This document shows positions 18,437-27,292 of a DNA stretch of 27,292 bases, in pieces. The stretch is from Zoopage sp. CT-All (taxonomy: Eukaryota > Zoopagomycota > Zoopagomycetes > Zoopagales > Zoopagaceae): the NCBI GenBank assembly GCA_004114245.1, contig QZWS01000095.1:1-27292 (forward strand). The letters run 5' to 3'. Both the position numbers and the translations under genes were made by a program. The notes beneath the pieces are model-generated. The model made no database searches and had not been told where the DNA came from. It saw only the letters and a list, made by a program, of their open reading frames with translations. How positions within the stretch are numbered: the first letter of the stretch is position 1; each line of letters opens with the position of its first letter.

Positions 18437-21400
18437 ATGTCCCACCGCAAGGAAATCGCTTCCGAGGACAATCAAGGTTTGCTCTCCAGGACCAAGTGGC
18501 AGATTCTCAGCATCAATAGTTCTCAAGTTCTACAATCTCGACGAGCTGGAGCCGGACACCTGGCAGGAGGCGGTGGTCAAGATGGCCGATGGCGACCCTG
18601 ATGTTCCGCTGCCGGACGCCCCGGATACCGAAGACGATGTCGACCCACTTGGTCTGCTCCGATCAATCTACGAGTAGGCCCAACCCAATTTCGATATGTG
18701 AATGCATGCTGGTGCAGGGAAGGAGCCTCGGCTACAGCCAAGCGGCAGAGCAACCGCATGTCGGTTATGCCCTCGGCACGCCGTAGCACCGTCACCAATG
18801 CCAAGCTCGACAAGGAGCTTTCAGATGCCCAGAAGCGCAAGTTCTTCCGCGTCACGCAGCCTACATTCCATGCTTCGCTGTTTCTCCGTCGAGTTCACCA
18901 GCGCACTCCCTACGCCAAGCTGCGCCAGGGACACAAGAACTTGCGTGGAAATTTGGTGCAGCGCAGCGAGGGCATGCGCGAGCTGGTACGCACCCATTTC
19001 GAGCAATTCGTCGGGGCCAAAATTGCTGTGGATGGTGCGCAATTCTCCCTACTCGCCCTCGCCCCTTCGTTGACACCATACAGCAATTCACGAGGAGATG
19101 AACGAGCAGGGAATCAACGAGCAGGGCATGTACGGCGTTGACGCCCTCTTCTCCATGGTCGAAGGTAGGATAATTTGCCTTCAGCGATCATGACTCGGGA
19201 GTATAGTCACCAAAACCACTGCGGAAGATATCTTTGCTCCCATCCTCCGTCGTCGTCAGCAAGCGGAACGCATCCGCGCCACTCTGGCAGTGCTCGAACG
19301 TCACCGGTTCTTGTTTTGCCTTCCAGCTACTCTTCAGGATTTGGCGCGGCAGCGCAAGTATGATGCTGCTGCGCTTCAGTACAAGAAGGGCCGTGAGATG
19401 ATGCGCAGTTTGCGCGACATTGCCTCGTCCATGGCCGTGCCGCCACAGCGACCCGAATACGTTGACGAAGACGGCGAGATGGAGGATGAGGACGAGGACA
19501 CTGCTATAATGCGCGAAGACTATGATATTGCGCAAGCTCGCCTGCGAGTGTTTGAGAAGGTGTGGGAAGCAGCAGAGGTAGTTATCAAGCGCACACGCGA
19601 CAAGCTTTTCGGTTTATTGAAAGAATCCTGGCGTCCGATGGAACAGCAGGAAAAGCACATTGCGTACGAGCATTTCAGCGTGTCTGCATGCTGACCATAA
19701 TTCCAGCTATCTCGTTGAGCTGGACGCAACAGAGGACCCGGTTTGGTTCTACCTCGAAGGCCAGCATCGCTGGATCAACAGTATGATCAAAGAGGCCCAT
19801 GTCAACTATCAAAAGCGCATGAAAGGTGCTCCCTTCTTCATTGTTCGCGCTGCTGACGATCTGGACTTGAGAACTTCGCGAGGCATTGCCAGAAGATCTC
19901 AAGGTTGGCCAGGCTGCTGCCATTGGCAGGGCTCCCCGTCTGAAACGGGCCGTCCAAATGAACGACCCTCGCGAGTTTATGCGCCAATTTGGCAAGGAGC
20001 TGGATTTGCAGATGTGGGAGACTGTCCATGGGGTCATTAGGGCGTTCACCGAGATTCTGACCAAGCGATTGCCCGGATTTTGGCGTGTGTCCATGGCGTA
20101 CATCGAGGACCGATTCAATGCAGAGGAGATAAATGCGGCCGACGCGCACTCGAGATTGGATCTGTGCCAGCAAATGCTTCGTCGCATAATCCAGTCGTTC
20201 TCAGAAAAGGTCAGCACCATCATCGGCCTGAGTGAGCGTAAAACGGGCGCGGCCGGAGTTGGTGCGTCTGTTGTTATGCGCAAGCCAGAGTTCCCAGCGT
20301 GGAGCGGCACGCTCACAACCGCCTACTATCTTGGACGAATCGTTGGCAAAATTTTGGACTGTCGACGGGATCTTGCCCAGGCTGACGTGCACAAGGAGAC
20401 GGACGCTCGTCTCGCGTGGTTGGAGCGCGAAACTCGCAAGCATTGCGTGGCTGCGCTCTGTGAGCGCTGGCTGGAAGGTACGATTGTAATGGGTATCCGC
20501 AGCTGACTGGACATTGCAAGATTCGCGTGTTTTTTACGTCCATGAAGACTGGCAGCCAGATGTTGACAATGCTCGAGTTACGGGATATACTCGCCTGTTT
20601 GCGCTTTTCCAGCGCCAAACGCTGACAACGGTGGGACGGTTGCTGGGAGAGGTCGAAGCCGGGACGCGCGAAGATCTCCGCTCCAAGAATGCCATCGAAC
20701 GAGCCCAGCATTCGTTTGCGTGGACGACGTTGGCCTGGCTTGATACGCTGCATTTCTTGGCTTCAAAGCCGCAAGCTGAGCAGGACAAGCTTGCAGAAGT
20801 ATCGGTTCAGCAGCGCAAGTTTGACCTCAGTCTCACGGTTGGCACCGCAGCATCTCCATTTGTTCGCTGATGCCCGATAGGATTTCAAATTGCTCAATGT
20901 ACTGCGCAATCTCGCGCATCTCAGGGACGACATCATGCCCGGCCTTGCCAAACATGCGTCCAACTCGATGCAGGCAGATGTGAAGCCTCAGCTGCAGGCA
21001 CGTTTATCCAGCCCACATGCAAGTGCTGACGCCCATTGAAGACCCTCCGCCAGACAGTTGACCGCCTAGAACACGAGCTTATTACCGAGTATGTAGCCCG
21101 CAAGATGCCGCAATTAGGAGCAGCTGTCCGCGATGGCCTTCTCGAAAGCGGCATGGACTGGGTGAACACGTCAATGCCTCGAGGCACATCAGCTTTGCTA
21201 GGATGCTCGGTGCTGACTCGTGTTTAGAGGTGCGCAGTTATATCCACCGCGCCGTACTTCAGCTGGTGCTCATCCACGAAGAAGTAACGACGGCGGCCCC
21301 GGCAATGACCAACGCGGTGCTCATCAAGCTCATCGAACGATTGTCGCAGCATTGGCTCTACTGCATCCGGCGCCTGGACCGTGTCGGCCTCGGCGGCTAC

Positions 21401-21634
21401 TTCCAGATTCGTCTGGAGCAGCGCTTTTTGCAGAAGGCGCTAATTAACTATCGCAACAAGGTGTCGGACCAGTGCTGGAGCCTGACGGATGTCCACCTTG
21501 GCGGCATACTTGCGTCTGATGCAAATGAAATGGGGGATATGAAGGTGAAGGAGCGATGGCTGCAGAGCAAGCTAGATTCTTGCTTGGACGAGAGCAAGGC
21601 GCAGATCGTGTGCTTCACATCGACGGCAGCGTAA
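18437..21634 (+). CDS. SEC5: exocyst complex subunit Sec5, eleven exons
   Basis: Exons 18437-18476, 18520-18673, 18718-19034, 19084-19164, 19207-19663, 19707-19825, 19872-20477, 20521-20837, 20881-20997, 21042-21183 and 21228-21634 give 918 aa (human EXOC2 924). Introns are 42-49 nt. Exocyst tethers secretory vesicles to the plasma membrane. Family blocks: FYNLDELEPDTWQEAV near the start, THFEQFVGAK, ERHRFLFCLPATLQDLARQR, DPVWFYLEGQHRWINSMI, FYVHEDWQPD, FALFQRQTL, DFKLLNVLRNL and VRSYIHRAVLQLVLIHEEV. The metazoan Ral-binding IPT domain is absent, as in other fungi. The last intron (21184-21227) must be GC-AG to keep frame and spacing with animal Sec5; the one before (20998-21041) is GC-AG or a longer GT-AG form starting at 20980. 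The stop is 32 bp from the convergent JMJD5-like stop. Confidence 0.92.
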
Positions 21635-21666
21635 GTCGAGAGCAGGACTGTGTATGAATAGTGCAA

Positions 21667-22956
21667 TCAGAACCAGAAGCTTGTCGATATACTTGACGAA
21701 AGCGAGCGAACATAGTGCCACCAGAGCGGCTATCACCTGCGTCAAGGCTAGGACGAGTCATGATGATGGCTTACCGGAATGTAGAGCATTTCACCGGGAC
21801 GCAGCACGCATTCCCAGCACTCCAGCTCGCGGAATCCAGGAAACTCGTCCAATTTACCCGTCCCCTCCACATCCTCCACCTGACTAGTGTTGCCGAGAAG
21901 TTCGGATCCTGTCGATGCATCAGGGCCCGAGTGCGGGTAGACATTGGCGGTGGGATGATAGATGCGGATGTATTTGCAACCAACGATCTGCGCCAGCAGA
22001 TTCCTGTCTGGATCATGATGCATAGGCGATATCGTATTCGACGGCCCCATCCAGATATTACGCCGCACCACCGGGATATATTCTGGTGATGCCAGTGATG
22101 GTGGAGGGGCTAGGGCACAATAATCGGGAGTAGGGAGGTCCTTGGCGAGCTGCGGGACTTGGTGAAAGAGATTCCACTGTGCAAGATATCCCACTTCGTT
22201 CTCTCGCGACAAAATGTGGCGATGGAGGTACTCGCTGAATGGCATGATTTTCTGCGTCCAGTCCTCGTCGGTGTAGCGCCGCCCGATTTCTACCGGAACG
22301 ATACGCTCGCGAACCATGTAGAGCCAGTACGAGGGCTTGGACCATTGCGACATGGCGTCAGTATAGTCAAGGCAATGAGTGAGAATCAGTGGGTGCTGAT
22401 GAGTGGTTGGGAGCGAGAGAAGGTCGATAAACTCGATAGCGGATACGTGCTTCTGGCGTGGGATGGGATTTACAAAGCGCAGCACTGCGATGCCGTCGAT
22501 TTCAATATCCGCTCCATGGAAAGCATCACCCGGTGGTATAAAGTCGTTTTCATAAGGAATTGACGCCACCAGAGCGTCAATGGCGGCCATAATCGCGTCG
22601 CTGAGCCGGCGGCCACCGGTGGTGATGACGGCCATGTCGAGCGCCCGAACTGCTACTCGCACCCAGCTCCATTTTTCCTCCTCATCGCCAGAGCAGGAAC
22701 ATGACAAAGCATAGGCAGTGAGAGACTTTGCGCAGGCGGCGAGGGTCAGCAAGTCAAGGACGTCATCTGGCACCGCGTTGTAGGGGTGTGAATGCAGCAG
22801 ATGCCGCGTCCGATCGACCGCCGCACACGCCGCAGTGTAGGTGTCAAGGGATACGGTGCAGGGCTCTGTTTCAAGAAGCGGTGCAATGCAGTAGGGCAGA
22901 GGTGCGATCGAGAGGTTGGCGGATTCCTTCAGGGAGGCAGTTCGCAACGCGTCCAT
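21667..22956 (-). CDS. KDM8: JMJD5/KDM8-like JmjC (cupin) 2-oxoglutarate oxygenase, two exons
   Basis: Exons 22956-21775 and 21729-21667 give 414 aa (human KDM8 416). The 45-nt intron (GTAAGC...GATAG) joins ..GEMLYIP/PLWWHYVRSL.., restoring the second iron-ligand motif. The JmjC core reads YLAQWNLFHQVPQL, NIWMGPSNTISPMHHDPDRN, then GCKYIRIYHP and NTSQVDVE-like residues. Iron ligands are His313 and Asp315 (HHD) and His399 (WWHYV). The Asn in DRN and the Lys in GCKYIR are candidates for 2-oxoglutarate binding. KDM8 enzymes hydroxylate arginyl residues in other proteins; older claims of histone demethylation are disputed. The N-terminal about 150 residues are helical. The start is the ATG at 22956. 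Confidence 0.9.
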
Positions 22957-24271
22957 GTGAGTCAACCGCAGACTGTGGAGACAGAATGGAATGTATTGTT
23001 ATGGCAACGTCGCGTCCACTGGAACTAAGAAAGATACCAGCTGACTGAGCAAGTTCACCCTGACGTACTGCCGGGCTGGGCATTGAGTCCAACCTAAACC
23101 ACCAAGTTCAACAACCCTGCACTCGGAAACTGCAGTGATGCGAGCAAAGGCTTCAAACAGCTTGGCTGCATGGGCTCACCTAGGGGCACATCAGTGTCGG
23201 TTCCAGGGATATAGGGGAAGTGGAAGCAACCAGTGTAAAATTCAAAGCAAGAAGAAGAGGAGATGAGGTAGGATGAGCTGCTGCTACCACACAGTCACCC
23301 CGTTTGCTGCTATTGTTGCCAAGCGGGGGTGCTTCCGTGCCCGCAGACCTCAACGGCAATAGCGGCATGGACCGCCCCCTCCATACCAAGCCACCAGGTA
23401 TGCCATGTGCCTCATCCATGCCTCTGGCAAGAAATTGCATGCTACATGCTCCTCGACTCCATCTTTACAACCCTATCATAAGCGTGCAAGGGTGCATGCA
23501 TTACACGGCCAGTGCATAGGTTTTTTGGTCATGGGCAGCAAGGTTGGCATGGCAGTGGTGGGACAGACTGTGGAGATAGTGTGCATAGCACAGCTGGATG
23601 TGGGTATTCTGACAGCTATGCTCTGGGGCCACAACACTAAGACAATGTCTGCAGATGCAATCTGGGATGTGTTGGAAGCTGAAGCATCTGTCTAGTCTTG
23701 GGTGCACTGATCAGGGTCTTCTTTTTCATTTGGCTCTGATTATCATCTCAGACATGTCTAATGTGAAGGATAATGTGGCAGTAGGTCAGTGTGAAAAAGT
23801 CAAAGATTCAGAGACCAGTCACCCCATGTCTGCCTTATGCTGGCAAGGTAAGGGAAGAAGGAAGTCCTTGGGACAAGATAGTGTACTTTGCCAGGCAAGT
23901 GGAGAAAAGACAGCAGTCACTACAGCCACCCCCTGCTATATGCTATATGGCACAGTAATAAGTAAAATAGATGTTAGCCAATGCTAGGCTTTTAATATGT
24001 CTAAAAGAGAAAGTCTTATAAGTAAAATATACATTTTTCAGACTTATACTATAAACATTCTACTTTTTATACTAATTTTTATACTTCAGAATGATCTAGA
24101 ATGCTTTAAAAGTACTCTAAAGAGCACTAATACTACTCTTCTGCAAAAAATTAATGTATTTTAAATATAAACTGCATTTTTTAGGTCACATAACTTAAAA
24201 TATGCCTGGTTTACTCAGGCCACATGGCTCAAAAAGCAGCCATGCCTTAAATACGGATAAATACGGAATTT
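22957..24271. other. gene-free stretch, GC falling to AT-rich
   Basis: The first about 100 bp are the promoter and leader of the JMJD5-like gene. Beyond that no frame resembles a known protein; the longest are about 95-110 codons and unconvincing (for example 23405-23695). From about 23940 to 24271 the sequence is strongly AT-rich, then meets the LTR element. Codon structure and introns like those of the gene-dense block are absent. Confidence 0.55.
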
Positions 24272-24276
24272 AGGGG

Positions 24277-24395
24277 TGTGGTGCTGGGGTAGGTAGGGTG
24301 TTGTGTGTTAGGAAAGGGGGTCAGGATTGACAGAACTCTCCGTATATTTAGATTGACAGAAAAGAGACTGCTCTTAACCATCCTTCTGCACCACA
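24277..24395. repeat. left LTR of the TRIM-type element
   Basis: 119 bp, TGTGGTGC...GCACCACA. It includes a TATATTTAG stretch and AGAAAAGAGACT, the reverse complement of the AGTCTCTTTTCT motif seen elsewhere in the window. Confidence 0.8.
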
Positions 24396-24682
24396 TCACC
24401 TCCAACCAGGTTAAAGGCAGGCCTAACATGGTGTCCAGTACCCACTGGTGGCAATTTATTGGTAGGTGGGGCATAACACTGCCAGCTTGATTCCGGCGGA
24501 CCATCTTCAGTGATGGCTGCGCCCTCAGGGAAAAGCCACTTGGTACTCGTGCTCTTGACGGAGTAACCACTCCACATCCCTGCACCGTGACCAATCCTTA
24601 GTGTCCGCCTCGCAGGCGGAACACCCTGCTCTGCACCCGTTACTTGCTCCATGCACGTGTCCTGGTACTTGTTGCTTTGGGG

Positions 24683-25600
24683 GCCACCCTTGGCAACCAT
24701 GTCCTTGTCCTTGCTTGGCCCTTACTTGGCGCTTGACTCTTGCTTGGTGCCGTGTCTCTTCTGGGACTACTTCTCTTGACGCCACTTGTCCGCATCTGTG
24801 TCTGCATCCGCACCCTTGCCCATTGGTGCTGGCGCTGCCTCTGCCACTTGCTATAATATGCGTTGGCACAGTGCGGGCACTGCTGGGTCGGGGAAGGTTG
24901 ATATTCATTGCCTCAGGGGCCACCCTCAGCAACTGCATCCTGGCGCTTGTCCGCATCCCTCCGGGGACTGCTACTCTCAGCGCCTGTCCTCTGCATCCAC
25001 GCCCTTCTCCTTGCCTATCAGTGCTGGCGCTGCCTCGGCCACTTGCAGTGGCGCAGCGCGGCATTGCCCAGTTGGGGGAAGGTTGATGCTTGTTGCCGCA
25101 GGGGCCACCCGCGGCAACCACGTCTTGGCGCTTGTCCGCATCCCTCCGGAGACTGCTACTCTCAGCGCCCGTCCTCTGCATCCATGCCCTTCTTCTTGCC
25201 TGTCAGTGCCGGCGCTGCTTTGGCCACTTGCAGTGGTGCAGCACAGGCATTACGATTGGGGGGAAGGTCGATACTTGCTGCCTTGGGGGTCACCCTTGGC
25301 AACTGCGTCCTTGCCCTTGTCCGTTGATGCCGGCGCTGCCTCTGCCATACACTATCATCTACGTGGGCACAGCGCGGGCATCACGGTTGGGGAAAGTCAC
25401 TCCTCATTCATCTGGGGACCGCACCATCTGCATGCGCCCGGGAATTGTGCCCTGGCGTCCGCTTGCTCCTCCAGGGACCGCCCCTTGGCTACCGCGTCTG
25501 TCCTTGTCCTTTGTTGCCGCCGCTGCCTTGACCATTTGCTGTGTCGGCATTGGCACAGCGCGGGCATTTCGTTGGATGGGGAAGGATGGCGATCTCAGTC
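24683..25600. repeat. diverged 185-bp tandem repeats inside the TRIM-type element
   Basis: The phrase GCCACCC..GGCAAC followed by a CTTGTCCG box recurs at 24683, 24919, 25104 and 25289, with a more diverged copy near 25475. Spacings are 236, 185, 185 and about 185 bp. Each unit also carries CACTTGC...GGCACAGCGCGGGCA-like and GGGGAAGGT boxes. Because 185 is not a multiple of three, the frame shifts from unit to unit; the long open frames here (up to 299 codons) are therefore unlikely to be genes. Confidence 0.7.
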
Positions 25601-25702
25601 TGGGGGCTTGTCCGGTGGCGGCATCCATCTGCCTCCCAGGCAGAGCACTCACACGGCCAGCGCGCGCTTGTCCTGGTGTTGTTAAGAACTTGTCAAAAAA
25701 AA

Positions 25703-25821
25703 TGTGGTGCTGGGGTAGGTAGGGTGTTGTGTGTTAGGGAAGGGGGTCAGGATCAATGGAATGCTCCGTATATTTAGATTGACAGAAAAGAGACTACTCT
25801 TAACCGTCCTTCTGCACCACA
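25703..25821. repeat. right LTR of the TRIM-type element
   Basis: 119 bp, same orientation and ends as the left copy. It is preceded by an A-run (25696-25702) that could be a polypurine tract if the element reads on the plus strand. Confidence 0.8.
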
Positions 25822-26079
25822 AGGGGTTTATATCTGTAAATAAGCAGGCCTGCCTATGACCATAAATCTTGTGCATTATTTGCACGTTGCATCCATCCGT
25901 TGCACGTTTACAACAGGGTCATAGAGCTGGGGTGTTCAAGGACATGGTGTTTGTTTTTTTGCAGATAGCATAGATGAAGTATATGCCATTCAATGGCTCT
26001 GGTTACACAGAGGGCTGCAGTCTGTTGAGATATGGCAGCTACCTTTGAATAGGGCCATTCAGTAGTATAAAAGACTGTT

Positions 26080-26211
26080 ATGGCTGTGGGGTTTGGTGAA
26101 GAGGAGAGCGGCGGAGAAGGTGGAAGGGGACTAAGGATCTGCGGAACTTAATGTATTGTTGTAAAATAGAAAAGAGACTACTCTTCAGCCATCTATCTGC
26201 TCCACAATGGC
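26080..26211. mobile_element. solo LTR related to the TRIM element, with target-site duplication
   Basis: A 122-bp unit (26085-26206) starts TGTGGGG and ends CTCCACA. It shares AGAAAAGAGACTACTCTT and the overall length with the 119-bp LTRs nearby. It is flanked on both sides by ATGGC (26080-26084 and 26207-26211), a 5-bp target-site duplication. This is the expected trace of LTR-LTR recombination after an insertion separate from the TRIM element. Outside the shared end it is clearly diverged, so it belongs to another subfamily. Confidence 0.7.
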
Positions 26212-26403
26212 CACATGGCCTTATAAAAATACTTTCTTCTACTACATCTTTCAGCCCTACATCCTATTGATCTTGCCCAAAGTACTCTATACTCCAATAT
26301 GGTCTGCACCACTGCTATTGCCAAGGCCCAAAAGGATGTAAGTATTCTGCTTAGTGCAGCAAGTAGTGGACATGGTGGCTGCTTGGTGGCAGCAAGTTGC
26401 TCA

Positions 26404-26552
26404 CCCACTGTAACAGTCTCTTTTCTCCTTGTCTTGTCAACACCAGTGTTGACCTAATATACCTAATTACCCCAGCACCTCCTCTCTGCCTCCTCTCCTC
26501 TCCATCTCACCCATTGAGTTATCCCTCTTGTTGAGCTGGTCATCACACCCAC
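26404..26552. mobile_element. possible second solo LTR
   Basis: A stretch starting TGTAACAGTCTCTTTTCT at 26409 and ending ATCACA at 26547 (139 bp) is flanked by CCCAC on both sides (26404-26408 and 26548-26552). It carries the AGTCTCTTTTCT motif near its TG end, as the other LTRs do on the minus strand, and an 8-bp hairpin GTCAACAC/GTGTTGAC at 26436-26453. Similarity elsewhere is weak, so the right boundary rests mainly on the 5-bp duplication. Confidence 0.45.
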
Positions 26553-27292
26553 TCCACCATTACCTCCGATTCCTGATAGACCCTTGGTGCAATGGCTGCA
26601 GTCTAGGAAGTCCACCAGGACTAGCCCGGTTGGACAGAGGCAGTACAAATGAGGGCGGCACGGCTGTCCTCCCCGCCCTGGTTGGCCCATCTGGGTCAAC
26701 ACCAGTGTACCCCCGCAAATACATCCAGCTTCTCCCCCTGCCCAGCCTGCCTCCAGCCCTGCCTCAGCCCTGTCCCCCCCAGCCCTCACACTGTCTGCCG
26801 CCTCCAGCCCCGAATCCACCTGGGCGTCATACTTGGCATCCTGTTGGATTGCTTTTGCAGTGCACAGACAATACAGACAAACTTGGTGTGCAGCAGCAAG
26901 AACCTCAACTGAGCAAGCTGTAACTGTTATATGTATCAAAAGGCATAATTCCAGCACAGCAAACTGCAGTGCTTCCTCTTTTCTCATACTTCTTCTGACT
27001 CCCAGGATGGCTCGTGGACTGACATACTGCATTTGTGTTGTTGAGTGCTGGGTGGCATGGTTCACCTCCTATGGACAATGGCGAGGAGGTGTTTCAGCCA
27101 ACCAATGGCAAGGTGGCAGTGATATTGGCAGAGACCCTCACAGGTTTGTGCAAGCAAGGCAACAAAGTTGTCAGTGCGTGATATCTGCAATACATCTATT
27201 GTTGTTGTACCACCGAAACATGCATTGTATCACCTTAAAATGCATACTTGCCCCCCACAATGTAGAGCTATAGGCTATTGTATAGTAGTGTG
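26553..27292. other. gene-free right end, C-rich then mixed composition
   Basis: No recognisable gene. 26740-26820 is strikingly C-rich on the plus strand (CCCCCTGCCCAGCCTGCC-like), which opens long but low-complexity frames on both strands, including a 200-codon minus frame. A 14-bp match to the preceding possible LTR (GTCAACACCAGTGT at 26695-26708) hints at further repeat debris. Confidence 0.5.

Larger units (their letters stand above)
24272..25826. mobile_element. small LTR element of TRIM type with target-site duplication
   Basis: Two direct repeats of 119 bp (24277-24395 and 25703-25821), about 92% identical by eye, bound a 1545-bp element. Each repeat starts TGTGGTGC and ends GCACCACA, so it has TG..CA ends within an 8-bp inverted repeat. 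The 5 bp AGGGG lie on both outer sides (24272-24276 and 25822-25826): a target-site duplication. The interior has no capsid, reverse transcriptase or integrase, so the element is non-autonomous, like terminal-repeat retrotransposons in miniature. The orientation is not settled. The LTR difference suggests an old, but not ancient, insertion. Confidence 0.8.

Noticed and set aside
23405-23987. Short plus-strand frames of 96 and 110 codons upstream of the LTR element
   Set aside because: They show no family resemblance, codon pattern or splice structure, and their composition resembles the surrounding non-coding DNA.
24683-25600. CRISPR-like array
   Set aside because: Units are 185 bp and diverged throughout, with no short identical repeats alternating with unique spacers, and the window is eukaryotic.
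24525-25685. Long open frames on both strands (up to 299 codons plus, 218 codons minus) with repeated peptides
   Set aside because: They lie in the 185-bp tandem array of the LTR element; the repeat length is not a multiple of three, so the peptide changes frame between units, and no start context, introns or family resemblance is present.
26463-27065. 200-codon minus-strand frame, Gly/Cys-rich
   Set aside because: It is the reverse of a C-rich low-complexity stretch, overlaps a possible solo LTR, and matches no family.

Overview
The window is nuclear DNA of a fungus-like eukaryote. It carries a eukaryotic tRNA-His, exocyst Sec5, the GATOR1 subunit Npr3, secreted multicopper oxidases and a DUF4360 secreted protein. 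About 31 GT-AG (occasionally GC-AG) introns can be read, nearly all 40-65 nt long. The mix of fungal genes (Npr3, DUF4360, laccase-like oxidases) with genes more familiar from animals and plants (IFRD, JMJD5/KDM8-like, CTDSPL2-like) points to an early-diverging, chytrid-grade fungus. That placement is an inference; the lineage is not proven by the sequence.

Layout. 1-611 (minus): 5' part of a gene for a secreted proline/serine-rich protein that runs off the left edge. 873-3582 (minus): NPR3. 3583-5539: an AT-rich gene-poor stretch with an inverted-repeat element, LTR-like scraps and tRNA-His(GUG). 5540-11308: a secretome block with a DUF4360 protein and two tandem multicopper oxidases, and an oligoribonuclease gene head-to-head with the first oxidase. 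11377-22956: a very compact housekeeping block with a CTDSPL2-like phosphatase, a membrane-anchored glutathione peroxidase, an IFRD protein, a Swi5-domain protein, a coiled-coil protein of unknown function, exocyst Sec5 and a JMJD5-like JmjC protein. 22957-27292: no convincing host gene. It holds a small LTR element (TRIM type) flanked by 5-bp target duplications and containing 185-bp tandem repeats, a related solo LTR with its own target duplication, and a second possible solo LTR.

Gene organisation. Genes alternate head-to-head and tail-to-tail with very short gaps: 83 bp between the phosphatase and peroxidase starts, about 82 bp between the coiled-coil and SEC5 starts, 130 bp between oligoribonuclease and oxidase 1, and 32 bp between the SEC5 and JMJD5-like stops. 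Most of the spliced proteins have lengths typical of their families (oligoribonuclease 182 aa, IFRD 454 aa, Sec5 918 aa, JMJD5-like 414 aa), which supports the exon models.

Most notable: the second multicopper oxidase has lost the type-1 copper cysteine and its neighbouring histidine and methionine, exactly where its intact neighbour carries its only intron. All three secreted-protein genes of the block have a CACGTG box 79-139 bp upstream, and in both oxidase genes it abuts a GATAA site. The Swi5-domain protein has a long N-terminal extension resembling a winged helix. At least one GC-AG intron is needed to keep Sec5 in register. No wholly new multi-gene system is evident.
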